A stretch of DNA of 43,001 nucleotides, from the NCBI RefSeq assembly GCF_014697075.1, contig NZ_JACJRE010000061.1:1-43001 (forward strand), written 5' to 3'. Each line of letters opens with the position of its first letter. Position 1 is the stretch's first letter. Of this stretch, positions 17,044-25,900 are shown one piece after another. A program made the position numbers and the translations under genes. Below the pieces are notes generated by a model. The model worked only from the letters and a program-made list of their open reading frames with translations, was not told the DNA's origin and did not search any database. The stretch comes from Tolypothrix sp. FACHB-123 (lineage in GTDB: Bacteria > Cyanobacteriota > Cyanobacteriia > Cyanobacteriales > Nostocaceae).

Positions 17044-17793
17044 ATGTCTAAAATTATTGCAATTCACTCATTCCGGGGTGGAACTGGTAAATCTAACTTA
17101 ACAGCAAATTTAGCAGTAACAATGGCACTGCAAGACAAGCGAGTTGGAATTGTAGATACTGACCTGCAATCTCCTGGTATTCATGCTCTATTTGGTATTG
17201 ATGAAACAATTGCATGTAAAACCTTGAATGACTATTTATGGAATCGTAGTTCCATTGCTGATACCGCCTATGATGTTACTTCTTTTCTAGCAATTTCTCA
17301 AGGTAAGATTTTCCTTATACCTTCTAGTATAAATGCTGACGAAATTGCTAAGATTCTCAGCGAAGGATACAACGTTAGTTTACTTAATAGTGGATTTCAA
17401 AGATTAATTCAAGAGTTAGAGTTAGACTACTTATTTATTGATACCCACCCTGGGTTAAGCCGAGAAACTTTATTATCTATAGCTATTTCTGACTTGTTAA
17501 TTGTAATTCTTCGTCCAGATCGCCAAGACTTTCAAGGCACAGCAGTTACTATTAATATCTCTCGTCAATTGCAAGTTAGCAATATGATGATGATAGTTAA
17601 TAAAACTCCAAGCCGCATGGACTTTTCTTCGCTACAGCAAAAAATAGAGAAAACTTATAATGTTCCAGTCGCAGGTATATTTCCGCTTTCAGAAGACATG
17701 GCACAACTCGGTAGTAGTGGATTATTCTGTTTGCAATATCCTGACCATTCCTTTACTCAAATCTTGCAACATTTAGCAGATAAAATCAGTTAA
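17044..17793 (+). CDS. MinD/ParA-like ATPase
   Basis: The 249-residue protein opens with a P-loop of the MinD/ParA class (SFRGGTGKSNLTANLAVTMA, residues about 8-27), then VGIVDTDLQSPG (switch I, Walker A' aspartate) and DYLFIDTHPGLS (switch II/Walker B). The first lysine of the deviant Walker A motif (KGG), which normally reaches across the dimer to the partner's ATP, is arginine here (RGG). The usual fold length is kept. There is no amphipathic C-terminal helix of the MinD membrane-targeting kind. It lies between a coiled-coil protein and an HTH-AAA protein, all in one direction, so it probably positions or assembles a complex rather than partitioning a plasmid; no parB-like gene or parS cluster is visible. 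Confidence 0.8.
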   Translation: MSKIIAIHSFRGGTGKSNLTANLAVTMALQDKRVGIVDTDLQSPGIHALFGIDETIACKTLNDYLWNRSSIADTAYDVTSFLAISQGKIFLIPSSINADEIAKILSEGYNVSLLNSGFQRLIQELELDYLFIDTHPGLSRETLLSIAISDLLIVILRPDRQDFQGTAVTINISRQLQVSNMMMIVNKTPSRMDFSSLQQKIEKTYNVPVAGIFPLSEDMAQLGSSGLFCLQYPDHSFTQILQHLADKIS

Positions 17794-17859
17794 AAATTTA
17801 AAACTCAATACTAAAATCATAGAAATATTTAGATAAATTCATAAAGTAACCATAAGACA

Positions 17860-19275
17860 ATGACTGAAAATGTTCAAGAACAAGCAATAACATTTGAAAC
17901 TGCTTTAAAAGTAGCAGATGAATCCGTATTTGCCAAACATAAGAGACATTTAAAAAATATTGAAGTAGCTGTATTACGGGGAGCTTTACAAGGTCAAAAG
18001 TATGACCAAATAGCCACAGAATGTGACTATGCTCCAGAGTATATCAAGCATGATGTGGGGCCAAAATTATGGCAGATACTTTCATCTAGTCTAGGCGAAA
18101 AAGTCAGTAAAACAAATTTGATGGCTGTTCTCGCACAAAGAGTATCTGAAAAATTCAAAATTGAAGATTATTCTTCATTTTCTAGTCCACACTCCTCAGT
18201 ATCCAATCCCCAATCTCTTGAACTAGAGTCACCAGTTGGACTGATACCATTGGATTCTAATTTGTATGTAGAACGTCCTCCGGTGGAATCTCGCTGTTAT
18301 GAAGAAATTACTAGATCGGGGGCATTAATTCGCATTAAAGCACCTAGCCAAATGGGTAAGACTTCTTTAATGGTAAGAATTTTAGCTCATGCTAAACAGC
18401 AGAATCCTACGGAAGTACGTACTGTAGCTTTAAGCTTACAGCGAGCAGAACGTTGTATTTTTAATGACTTAGATAAATTCTTGCGTTGGTTTTGTGCTTC
18501 GATTACTCGCAAGCTTCAGTTACTCCATAAAGTTGAGGATTATTGGAGTGAAACTTTTGGCAGTAAAAGCAACTGCACCGCTTATTTTGAAGACTGTTTG
18601 CTGCCAGATATTAATGGGGTTTTGGTATTAGCTTTGGATCAAGTTGAGGAGGTATTTTTACACCCAGAGATTGCCGATGATTTCTTTACATTATTACGTT
18701 CCTGGTATGAAGAAGCAGCTTATGGAGATAGCGGTAATCCTCTGTGGCAAAATTTCCGTTTGGTTATTGTTCATTCCACAGAAGTATATATTCCTCTAGA
18801 TATTAATAAATCACCATTTAATGTGGGTTTGGCAATTGAATTGCAAACATTTACACCTTTACAGGTATTCAATTTAGCCCGACTTTATAGAATTAATTTA
18901 TCTGAAAATGAATTATCCGAATTGATGCAGCTTGTGGACGGACATCCATATTTAATACAACAGGCTTTATATCATTTATCGCAGCAAGATTTGAGTTTAA
19001 AGCAGTTAATCGAAACCGCAGCTACAGATGCAGGTATTTATAGTAATCACTTGCATCGCCATTTAAGAAGCTTACAAGAACATCCGCAATTAGCAGCTGC
19101 GTATGGGGAAGTAATCCATTCATCAAATCCTGTAGAGTTGGAACAGATTTTAGCATTTAAGTTGCACAGCATGGGGTTAGTCAAGCTGCAAGGAAATCAG
19201 GTGATATCTAGTTGTGAACTATATCGAAAGTATTTTGAAGAAGCTTTACGACCAACCACTATACGTAATATGTAG
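17860..19275 (+). CDS. HTH-AAA protein (vWA-MoxR-associated type N-terminus)
   Basis: The 471-residue protein has an N-terminal helix-turn-helix-like domain (FETALKVADESVFAKHKRHL, NIEVAVLRGALQGQKYDQIA, ECDYAPEYIKHDVGPKLW; residues about 8-75) of the kind found on cyanobacterial vWA-MoxR-associated and STAND proteins. After a linker comes an AAA-like (PF14516-type) NTPase with P-loop APSQMGKTSLM near 160 and Walker B LVLALDQVEEVF near 254-265, ending in a helical domain. It has no WD40 or enzymatic effector part, unlike the other two NTPases in this window. The gap to the MinD gene is 66 bases. Probably the regulatory switch of the three-gene locus. Aravind-group studies describe related NTP-dependent conflict systems in multicellular bacteria; assignment to one of those is inference. 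Confidence 0.8.
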   Translation: MTENVQEQAITFETALKVADESVFAKHKRHLKNIEVAVLRGALQGQKYDQIATECDYAPEYIKHDVGPKLWQILSSSLGEKVSKTNLMAVLAQRVSEKFKIEDYSSFSSPHSSVSNPQSLELESPVGLIPLDSNLYVERPPVESRCYEEITRSGALIRIKAPSQMGKTSLMVRILAHAKQQNPTEVRTVALSLQRAERCIFNDLDKFLRWFCASITRKLQLLHKVEDYWSETFGSKSNCTAYFEDCLLPDINGVLVLALDQVEEVFLHPEIADDFFTLLRSWYEEAAYGDSGNPLWQNFRLVIVHSTEVYIPLDINKSPFNVGLAIELQTFTPLQVFNLARLYRINLSENELSELMQLVDGHPYLIQQALYHLSQQDLSLKQLIETAATDAGIYSNHLHRHLRSLQEHPQLAAAYGEVIHSSNPVELEQILAFKLHSMGLVKLQGNQVISSCELYRKYFEEALRPTTIRNM

Positions 19276-19376
19276 ATAGATACGTAATGAGATTTACTGT
19301 ACCGTCTTGTTAAGTTGTCTCGGGTTTCTCTGGCTCTTCACCAAAAGTACACTAGACATTTCGATGCGGTATTACA

Positions 19377-19628
19377 TTAATCAGTTGGCAAGTTATACTT
19401 ACGACGCTGCTCATCAGCAAACTCATGAAAAGACCGAAACCGACCAGCCTCAAAGTCATCTAATCCTTGTTGAATACCCTTGATCGCTTCTTCTGAATCT
19501 TGTGCTTCCCACTCTAAGACATTAGCCAGCAATTCTGATGCAACAAGACTAACATCTTGACCTTGCCGAGCAGCTTTGTCGCGCAGTCGTGCCTCTAATT
19601 CTGGAGTAAGGGTCACAATAATTGTCAT
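19377..19628 (-). CDS. Orphan antitoxin-like protein
   Basis: The 83-residue product begins with a short strand and helix (MTIIVTLTPELEARLRDKAA) and ends with SEEAIKGIQQGLDDFEAGRF followed by RSFHEFADEQRRKYNL. This layout, an N-terminal ribbon-helix-helix-like DNA-binding part and a toxin-wrapping C-terminal tail, is typical of small cyanobacterial type II antitoxins of the ParD/RelB kind. Downstream on the same strand, where a RelE/ParE toxin would be expected, only about 100 bases separate it from the HTH-AAA gene and no toxin can be read. It therefore seems to have lost its partner, or serves as a solitary regulator. Confidence 0.6.
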   Translation of the reverse strand: MTIIVTLTPELEARLRDKAARQGQDVSLVASELLANVLEWEAQDSEEAIKGIQQGLDDFEAGRFRSFHEFADEQRRKYNLPTD

Positions 19629-19774
19629 AAAGCTACTTCGTTTGGCATTAAGCCTTTGAGCTTCATTTTAGCAAAAGTAAGAAATAGCGCGATCGCTATC
19701 ACGACTACCATCACAGGTAATAGGCGGGACAAATTAACTAATGCAGATGTCACCAACCCACTTAGACATCATGC

Positions 19775-20085
19775 TTAATCCACCATCTCTAAAATCTGTT
19801 TGTATAGAATTGAAGATACTCTAAACTTCAAAGTAGCAATTAGGGCATCTACTAACGGCTTGATAGCCACAATTAGATTTTGGTCTTTCGCCTCAACCAA
19901 AATACCCAACAAACCAGTAATACTTAGCCCTAAACGATAAGCTTCTGCTCTGCCGCGACGCTCATCAATTAATAGTAAATCGGCATTTAGTTCTAGGGCA
20001 AGGGCGATTGCTTCAGATTCTCCAGGCTCCAGCTAGGGGTAAGCCCAGATGCTTGCAGGATTTCGTCTGAAATTATGACATTCAT
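19775..20085 (-). pseudogene. Collapsed toxin-antitoxin module: UPF0175-like start joined to a PIN-like (DUF3368) toxin end
   Basis: From ATG 20085 the minus strand reads MNVIISDEILQASGLTP, the usual start of UPF0175 antitoxins. After about 17 residues it switches, one frame over, into [40 protein letters not shown], and [20 protein letters not shown] to a TAA at 19775-19777. This is the second half of a DUF3368 PIN-like toxin, with the acidic ESEA and D-E (LIDERRGR) residues of the nuclease site. The rest of the antitoxin and the first half of the toxin are missing. UPF0175 and DUF3368 genes are normally adjacent, so one internal deletion explains the arrangement. No functional product is expected. 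Confidence 0.8.
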
Positions 20086-20322
20086 AGCAGGATTGTCTCA
20101 CCAGTCATATTTTTAGGGTAGCTCATTGATCGCCCATCAAAAACTAGTTATTTCGCATTTTCAAAACAATTTAAAGTCCAACTAGTGCATCAGAACTAGT
20201 GAATTGGCATAGTTAGCGGTACAGCTTTTCTATTTCAGAGGAAGTACTTTATGAACAAACGATTATTGATCGAAGTACTCCGACAAAAACTTACGTAAAC
20301 AGAAAATTTAACGGAGGAACAA

Positions 20323-20847
20323 TTGAAAGATATTTTAGAGCAATTAGAAAGCCAAAAGACAAAACTTCCGCTAGAGGATCACTCGGTTATTAATTGGGGA
20401 ATCAGCGCAATACAAATCAGAATGCAACAGAGGGAAAAACTCATGGCTAAAGTGCAGGAAGAGTTTGAGAATATGTACAACAATATCAAACAGAAATTGA
20501 ATGATAAGCCTGAGAAAAACGAAATATATCTCTCATTTGCAAATGGGTTAAAGGAAATTATAACTTACCATGCTAGTACTGATTTAGAATATGCGGAAGG
20601 TGCTGGAAAATATATTGTTACTTTGAAGAATGATTTGAAATCTCTCTGTGACGATAAGAAAATTCGCGATAAAATTTCTAGCAAAGAGATACTTGAAAAA
20701 ACTAGTATTTTTTTAAAGGATAAAGTCACGAGAAAAAAACAACAAGAAGAAGAAGCCAAAAAATCCAAAGATGAAAAAAAAAGTCAAATAGCAAGTAAGT
20801 TAGCAGAGTACTACGAACAAGCTAACAGAGATATAATTTCTCCATAA
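20323..20847 (+). CDS. Coiled-coil-rich protein of unknown function, start interrupted by a stop
   Basis: The open frame can start at TTG 20323, which has a good ribosome-binding site (GGAGG, 5 bases before). An ATG at 20251, also with a site (AGAGGAAG), is in the same frame and gives MNKRLLIEVLRQKLT before a TAA at 20296-20298, then TENLTEEQLKDILEQLESQK without a break. The gene therefore either lost its original start to a single nonsense change or uses the TTG. The 174-residue product is charged and helical, ending in a lysine/glutamate-rich coiled coil (KQQEEEAKKSKDEKKSQIAS). No family recognised. It converges with a membrane coiled-coil gene. Confidence 0.55.
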   Translation: MKDILEQLESQKTKLPLEDHSVINWGISAIQIRMQQREKLMAKVQEEFENMYNNIKQKLNDKPEKNEIYLSFANGLKEIITYHASTDLEYAEGAGKYIVTLKNDLKSLCDDKKIRDKISSKEILEKTSIFLKDKVTRKKQQEEEAKKSKDEKKSQIASKLAEYYEQANRDIISP

Positions 20848-20891
20848 ATAACAAGGCAAGAATCAGTTATCACAGACTGAATTAGAGGTGA

Positions 20892-20919
20892 AGATGGAGC
20901 AGAGTTCCAAGCTCCATCT
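20892..20919. terminator. Hairpin between convergent genes
   Basis: AGATGGAGC (20892-20900) and GCTCCATCT (20911-20919) form a perfect 9-bp stem with a 10-base loop, placed between the two converging coiled-coil genes. It is suitable as a bidirectional terminator, though neither side has a long T-run. Confidence 0.5.
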
Positions 20920-20972
20920 AGAACTTTATCTCCAAAATGATTAGAACTACTCACAAGTTAAGGGTTTAAAGG

Positions 20973-22112
20973 TTACGGTTGAACTCCATCTTCTTCTAAT
21001 TCATTAACGATTTTCAGATTTTTTTGATGTTCAGCAAATGGATCATAGCTAATTCTTTTATCAATTTCTTCAATAAGATTTATTATTTCATCAGAGTTTT
21101 CATATTCTCCCACTAGCTTACCTAGTGTGATTATAAGTAGTCCCATTTGCGCTTTAAAAATGCTTTGACCTTGGTCAAATTCTTCTCGCTCGCTTCTTTT
21201 CTGTCTAGATTTATTAAAGGTTGAAGTGAGAGTATTTTTTGCGGCTTCATTCAATAGAATACTCTTAAGTTGAGAATCAAGAACCGAATCTTCAAAATTC
21301 TTAATGTCTTTAAAATATTTTTGAATAAATTTGCCAGAAGATTTTTCTAAAGTAACTATCGATCTATCACGAATTTTTTCAATTGCTAATGAAACTTCTT
21401 TCTCGATTTGCGATAAATTATTTTTCTTCATATCATCTATTAAATTAGTGATGATAATATTCAATATCTGATGTTCTAGCCAGTGTACATATCCTTCAAG
21501 CTCATTAAATCGATTACTAGTATCTTGTTTTTCCTTGGCGAAAAGTTTTGGTACTATCCGATATTCCAAATCATTTCTCAAATTTGTTTCGATATCTCTT
21601 TTAATTCTGTCCCGTTCTTGCTCCTTTAAAACTTCTGTAAGAATGTCCTTAACAGCAAAAGCTGCAAATATTGATGCTATGGTAAATATTACGGGAAAAA
21701 TGATCTGACCAAATAAATCTCCCTTTGCTTGACTGATTTCGTCTTTTGCTACTTTCTCAGCCTCATCCTTCACCTGTTTGTTGATTTCTCCACTAACATA
21801 GGTTCTTCCTAAAGGAGATTCTTTATCAAGATTCAACAGTGCTTTTTGACCATCTAATATTTTAGATCGTTCTCCCGCAACCTGGCTCTTAACTTCCTCT
21901 TGTACCTGTTTTCTGATTTCCTCACCCAATTGCTTTTTTACTTCTTTCTCTACCTGCTCTCTTCGCAAATCTTTCAACATATTCACTTGAGCAGGGTTAA
22001 ATAAAAAGGAAGCTACTACCATAAACACAAAAGCCGGAATGAACACAGACATAGAGACTTTGAGTGCTTCTTGCCATGCTGCTACTTTCTTATCTTTTGC
22101 AGATTGCGACAT
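20973..22112 (-). CDS. Membrane-anchored coiled-coil protein of unknown function
   Basis: The 379-residue protein has a first hydrophobic helix (VSMSVFIPAFVFMVVASFLF, about 19-38), a long charged coiled coil (LRREQVEKEVKKQLGEEIRK, QVQEEVKSQVAGERSK), a second hydrophobic segment (GQIIFPVIFTIASIFAAFAV, about 135-154) and a mostly helical C-terminal domain from about 160 to 379. No enzymatic motif is seen. GAGGTG 8 bases before the ATG overlaps the stop of the zinc-ribbon gene, which ends 12 bases upstream, so the two are almost certainly one transcript. It may anchor a complex at the membrane; function unknown. Confidence 0.75.
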   Translation of the reverse strand: MSQSAKDKKVAAWQEALKVSMSVFIPAFVFMVVASFLFNPAQVNMLKDLRREQVEKEVKKQLGEEIRKQVQEEVKSQVAGERSKILDGQKALLNLDKESPLGRTYVSGEINKQVKDEAEKVAKDEISQAKGDLFGQIIFPVIFTIASIFAAFAVKDILTEVLKEQERDRIKRDIETNLRNDLEYRIVPKLFAKEKQDTSNRFNELEGYVHWLEHQILNIIITNLIDDMKKNNLSQIEKEVSLAIEKIRDRSIVTLEKSSGKFIQKYFKDIKNFEDSVLDSQLKSILLNEAAKNTLTSTFNKSRQKRSEREEFDQGQSIFKAQMGLLIITLGKLVGEYENSDEIINLIEEIDKRISYDPFAEHQKNLKIVNELEEDGVQP

Positions 22113-22124
22113 TTTTGATGCACC

Positions 22125-22505
22125 TCACAATGACTTTTCAAAAACGCGAACAATTTCTTTCAAAATTTCTACTTGCTCAGGAGGGACGTTGAGCACTTGA
22201 TTAACAATCCGAGATGCGGTTGCTCGGTTTACCTGAATTTCCTGAGCAAGTTTGCGAACACTAATGTCACGATTTACCTTGCAAAGCAGCAAGATAGCCC
22301 GAAACCATTTGTGTAAATTCACATGAGTTTTATGAAAAATAGTACCAACCGTAACACTATACGAAGTAAAGCAACTATTACAACGGTATCTACGTTCGTT
22401 ATTATACTTTGTTGCTTTGAGTGAACCGCAATATGGACAGGTTGGTGTCCCATTCCAGCGAATTTTTTCCAGACAAACAAGACACTCTTCATGAGTCTCC
22501 AGCAT
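22125..22505 (-). CDS. IS1595-type transposase zinc ribbon and HTH without catalytic domain
   Basis: The start is set at ATG 22505, with AGGAG 10 bases upstream, rather than a distant TTG. The 126-residue product begins like the N-terminus of IS1595/IS1016 transposases: CLVCLEKIRWNGTPTCPYCG, a second CxxC (YRCNSCFTSYSVTVGTIFHK), then the W-containing helix (HKWFRAILLLCKVNRDISVR) and an HTH (KLAQEIQVNRATASRIVNQV). The DDE/ISXO2 nuclease domain that should follow is absent; instead the protein ends with a short tail. No inverted repeats are visible nearby. It heads an operon with a membrane coiled-coil protein, so it looks like a transposase DNA-binding module reused as a regulator. Confidence 0.75.
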   Translation of the reverse strand: MLETHEECLVCLEKIRWNGTPTCPYCGSLKATKYNNERRYRCNSCFTSYSVTVGTIFHKTHVNLHKWFRAILLLCKVNRDISVRKLAQEIQVNRATASRIVNQVLNVPPEQVEILKEIVRVFEKSL

Positions 22506-22923
22506 GAGGGCGACACTCCTGATTGTGGGCAGGGGACAATAGCCCAAGCAATACAGAAAAAATCGCCATCAAATTAAGAAACTAGCTACAAACTACACAA
22601 AACTCTCAAAACCCTCGTTTGTTAGCTTTAAATTGTGTACTATGCTATTCAATTAACTCCTGCGTTAGTTAACTTTGGTACGCAAAACTTGCTATTATTA
22701 AGAGCTTTAATTTATTACAATCGCGACGGTGCTATTGGTTTTATTTCCTGATGTGACTGTAGACCAATTGACTAGGGAATTAAAATCGATTGAAATATTG
22801 ACCATAGTTCACATCTAGAATCAAACGCGCTGATACTTATAGTATTTTCTGCTTTACATAAAAATGCGTGAGACAAAAAGCCTCACGCACTCTACTTTTA
22901 ATGTTTTATTTATAGTGAGCTAA
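22506..22923. other. Intergenic stretch without a recognised gene
   Basis: No convincing ORF or RNA gene is seen between the zinc-ribbon gene and the end of the giant LamG gene. The zinc-ribbon operon's promoter must lie in the right-flanking part. The only clear structure is the terminator hairpin at 22865-22889. There is one partly A/T-rich segment around 22560-22720. Confidence 0.5.
22865..22889 (-). terminator. Rho-independent terminator of the giant LamG gene
   Basis: TGCGTGAG and CTCACGCA form a perfect 8-bp stem with a 9-base loop. Read on the minus strand the hairpin is followed at once by TTTTTATG, the expected U-tract. It lies 35 bases after the stop of the minus-strand gene. Confidence 0.8.
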
Positions 22924-25900
22924 TTAATTCAATCCATCGACACCAAAGTAATTAGCTAAAGCCAATACAACCTCCTGAGTCAAAGCCTCAGATAACTCTG
23001 GCAAATAAACCCGAATTGCATTCCTGACAGCCGCATCGAATTCGCCAGCATTAGCCGTAGCATTACGGACAAATGGCTCAATTAACTTGATTAATTCGTA
23101 ACTGCTGCTCAAGTCCGTATCCTGAATTGCTCTATCCAATGGTGGGGCTGTGGGGTCGGGGAATTCTGGGAGGATGCGGCTAACGAAGGTGACGCGGTGG
23201 AAGATGCGCCAGCAAGCGGGGCCGCCTTCGGGTTGTTGTGCTTGGCGGAGTGCTTGAGCATTAGGTGAATTACTTTCCTCTAACCAGATGGGATCGACAA
23301 CCTCATTAAAGAAAGCGTCGTAATTTTGAGTATCTGGGGTGAGGTAGAAGCTCAAGAAGCGATAAGCATTGACTTTACCGGGAGCATCCAAAGGATTACC
23401 ATTGGCATCGTATTCACGGATGGGGCGACCGGCTTCATCTCGTACCAAGTTACCGCGTTCATCTAGCCTAAATCTCTGTAAATCGCCTTGGGTGTTGTTT
23501 GTTAAGTCGATTCTAAAAGATTGGCTGGCTTCTTTGGTTTTGGATTTGGTGAGGTTTAAACTACCACCAAAGGATGCTTTAGTCTCTAAGTTTAAACTGA
23601 TACCAACTACTTCTCCGGTGGCGGCAGCACTGAAGGTGGCGTTACCTGTGAAATTATACGCTCCACTGGTAGATTCTTGCTGTATATCGGTGGTTTCTGT
23701 GGATTCAGCAAAGAGTCCACCGTCTGCTGTCCAAATGTAGCTGTTGACTAAGTTCCGTTTGCTGTATTGCTCTGGTAAATCGTTGTTGGAAGTCAACGCA
23801 TCAATTAAACCACCGGCAGCAATTCCTGCTGCTGCTACAAAGGGTGCGGCTGCGCCGGCAACTGAGGCTCCGGCGATCGCACCTGTGAGTCCTCCAGCTA
23901 ACACACCAGTTGCACCGGGGGGTGTGGTGCGGAAGTCTTCGTAGTAGGTACGCAAGCGGGTTTCTTCGGCTTGGATACGCTGACGTAGGGCGTAAGCTTC
24001 GCTGGGTTTGAAGTAACTGTACTCGCCGTAGGTGGTAGCTTCAGAATAATCTGGGTCTAGGACTTTGCCGTTTTGGTCATAACCAACAGCACCATCGAGG
24101 GTGCCTTGTTTGGTGTAACCAGGTTTGATGGGGAAAGGAATGATATTAGTATCTTTGGGAATATTGGGATTGGGAACCATCCTGAAGGTAACGAGGGCGC
24201 GGTTATGTGCCAAGCGGAGGGCATAGATATCAGCAGTTTCCGACTCTACTAGAGCAAAGCCGACGTTGGATGGTTGGTAACGGCGAGGCATGGCTTTATT
24301 TAGCCGTCTGTTAATATTTGGATCTTCCCAAGCGCCACCTAAACCAACAGATGTCATTTTGCTGACATTGGTTTTGTTAGTTTGTTGCTGGTTACTCGAC
24401 CATCTCAACTCAGTATCTAATTTGACTGAGCCACCAAATTTAACACCGCCAGCAATAATATCTCTAGTGATAATACCGAAGCCTAAAGGAGCAACTACAC
24501 CATCGATATTTTGGCTCACTTCTCCAGTGATGGATGCTTCAAAGGAGGAGTTGAAACTACTGCTTTTACTCGCAGAAATTGTGTAGGAAACGCTATCAGC
24601 TTCGACAAACTCTATAGAAGTGGTATCAACGTAAGTGCTGGAAGAATCATCAATTGGCCCGGCGGTGAGGTTTTCGGAAGGAACCGGGGGCGCACCTTCG
24701 ATGAAACCTTTGATTTGCGGGTCAAATTGAACTTGACTAATCCATTCGGTAATTAAGTTACCAACTTTGTAACCTGTGAGCAAATACCAATGACCGTTTT
24801 GAATGAAGCTGTAACAGCGTTTGTGAACTCCGGTGATTTCGCCATTGTTAGCGGTTTGGATGTCTGCGTATTCGGCGATCGCGGGACGGCTAGTAATATT
24901 ATTGTTGTATCTGTTTCTTACGCTACCCAGAGCATTCCTAACTAAAGGAATGTCATCAGATAGAGGTGCGCGGGATAAGGTATGCAGAATATCTGCATTG
25001 TTGCTAGCTTTGAGGTGGTTGCCTCGCAGACTGCTGTCGTTGACAGTGGTGACTTTTCCGGCGGTTGTCGGGTCAGATTCAAATTCGTAGTAAGCTAGCA
25101 GGTTTTCCCGTTCGCCTTTGAGTTGTCCAAACAGGTTATCTAGAATTTGTTCTTGGGTGCGGAACTGTTTCCAAATGCGGACTTCATCAATTGCTCCCCG
25201 GAAATCTCGACCCAAGGTAAACTGATTTTGTGGCAGGGTGACAGCATTGAGAGGGGCAATCTGGGCAGGGATACCGTTGATGTATAAATCTAGCCTGGTA
25301 GCTGTGGGTGCAGGGTCAGCAACCCAAGTCGCACCGATGATTCTGGCTTCATCGTTACCGATTAAATTGGCGGTAGTGTTACCGGAACCTTCGTTAATGC
25401 GCCACTCACCGGCTAATTTATTGCGATCGCTATTATTTTGGTGCAATTCACCCATACTTAAAGCACGGTTCCACACCCGCAAGCTGCTGATGGTTCCCAA
25501 CAGATAACGGGGATAGCCATTAACAATTCTTGTACCTTGGGGTATACCATTACACCTACCTACTTCTAGAGGTTGTAAACTGGTGACTGGTTTAGCGCTA
25601 CTAGTTCTAGTTCCCTTGAATTGTCCGTTCCAGTATAAGTTAACTGTGTAGCCATTATCATCCTGTCTACCTGTGACGGCAATGTTCACCGGCGTACCAG
25701 GGGTAGGTGCGTCAACGGGGGCAATCACTAGGCGTGGTTCTTGATTATCTTCATAACCAAAGCACAGGCTGTAGTTTGTCGCCGAATCTCGTCTGACGTA
25801 TAGCCAAGCAGTGAGTTCGGGGTTGTCTCTGCCAATTCTACCTTTTTGCAACAAGGGGAAGAACATTTGATTGTTGTTAGGTAGAGTGACGGTCAGTTCA

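Noticed and set aside
17044-17793. The MinD-like gene as a plasmid or chromosome partition gene (parA)
   Set aside because: No parB-like gene or clustered centromere-like repeats are nearby; the neighbours are a coiled-coil protein and an HTH-AAA protein.
22125-22547. A complete IS1595-family insertion sequence
   Set aside because: Only the zinc ribbon and HTH are present; no DDE domain, no terminal inverted repeats and no target duplication were seen.
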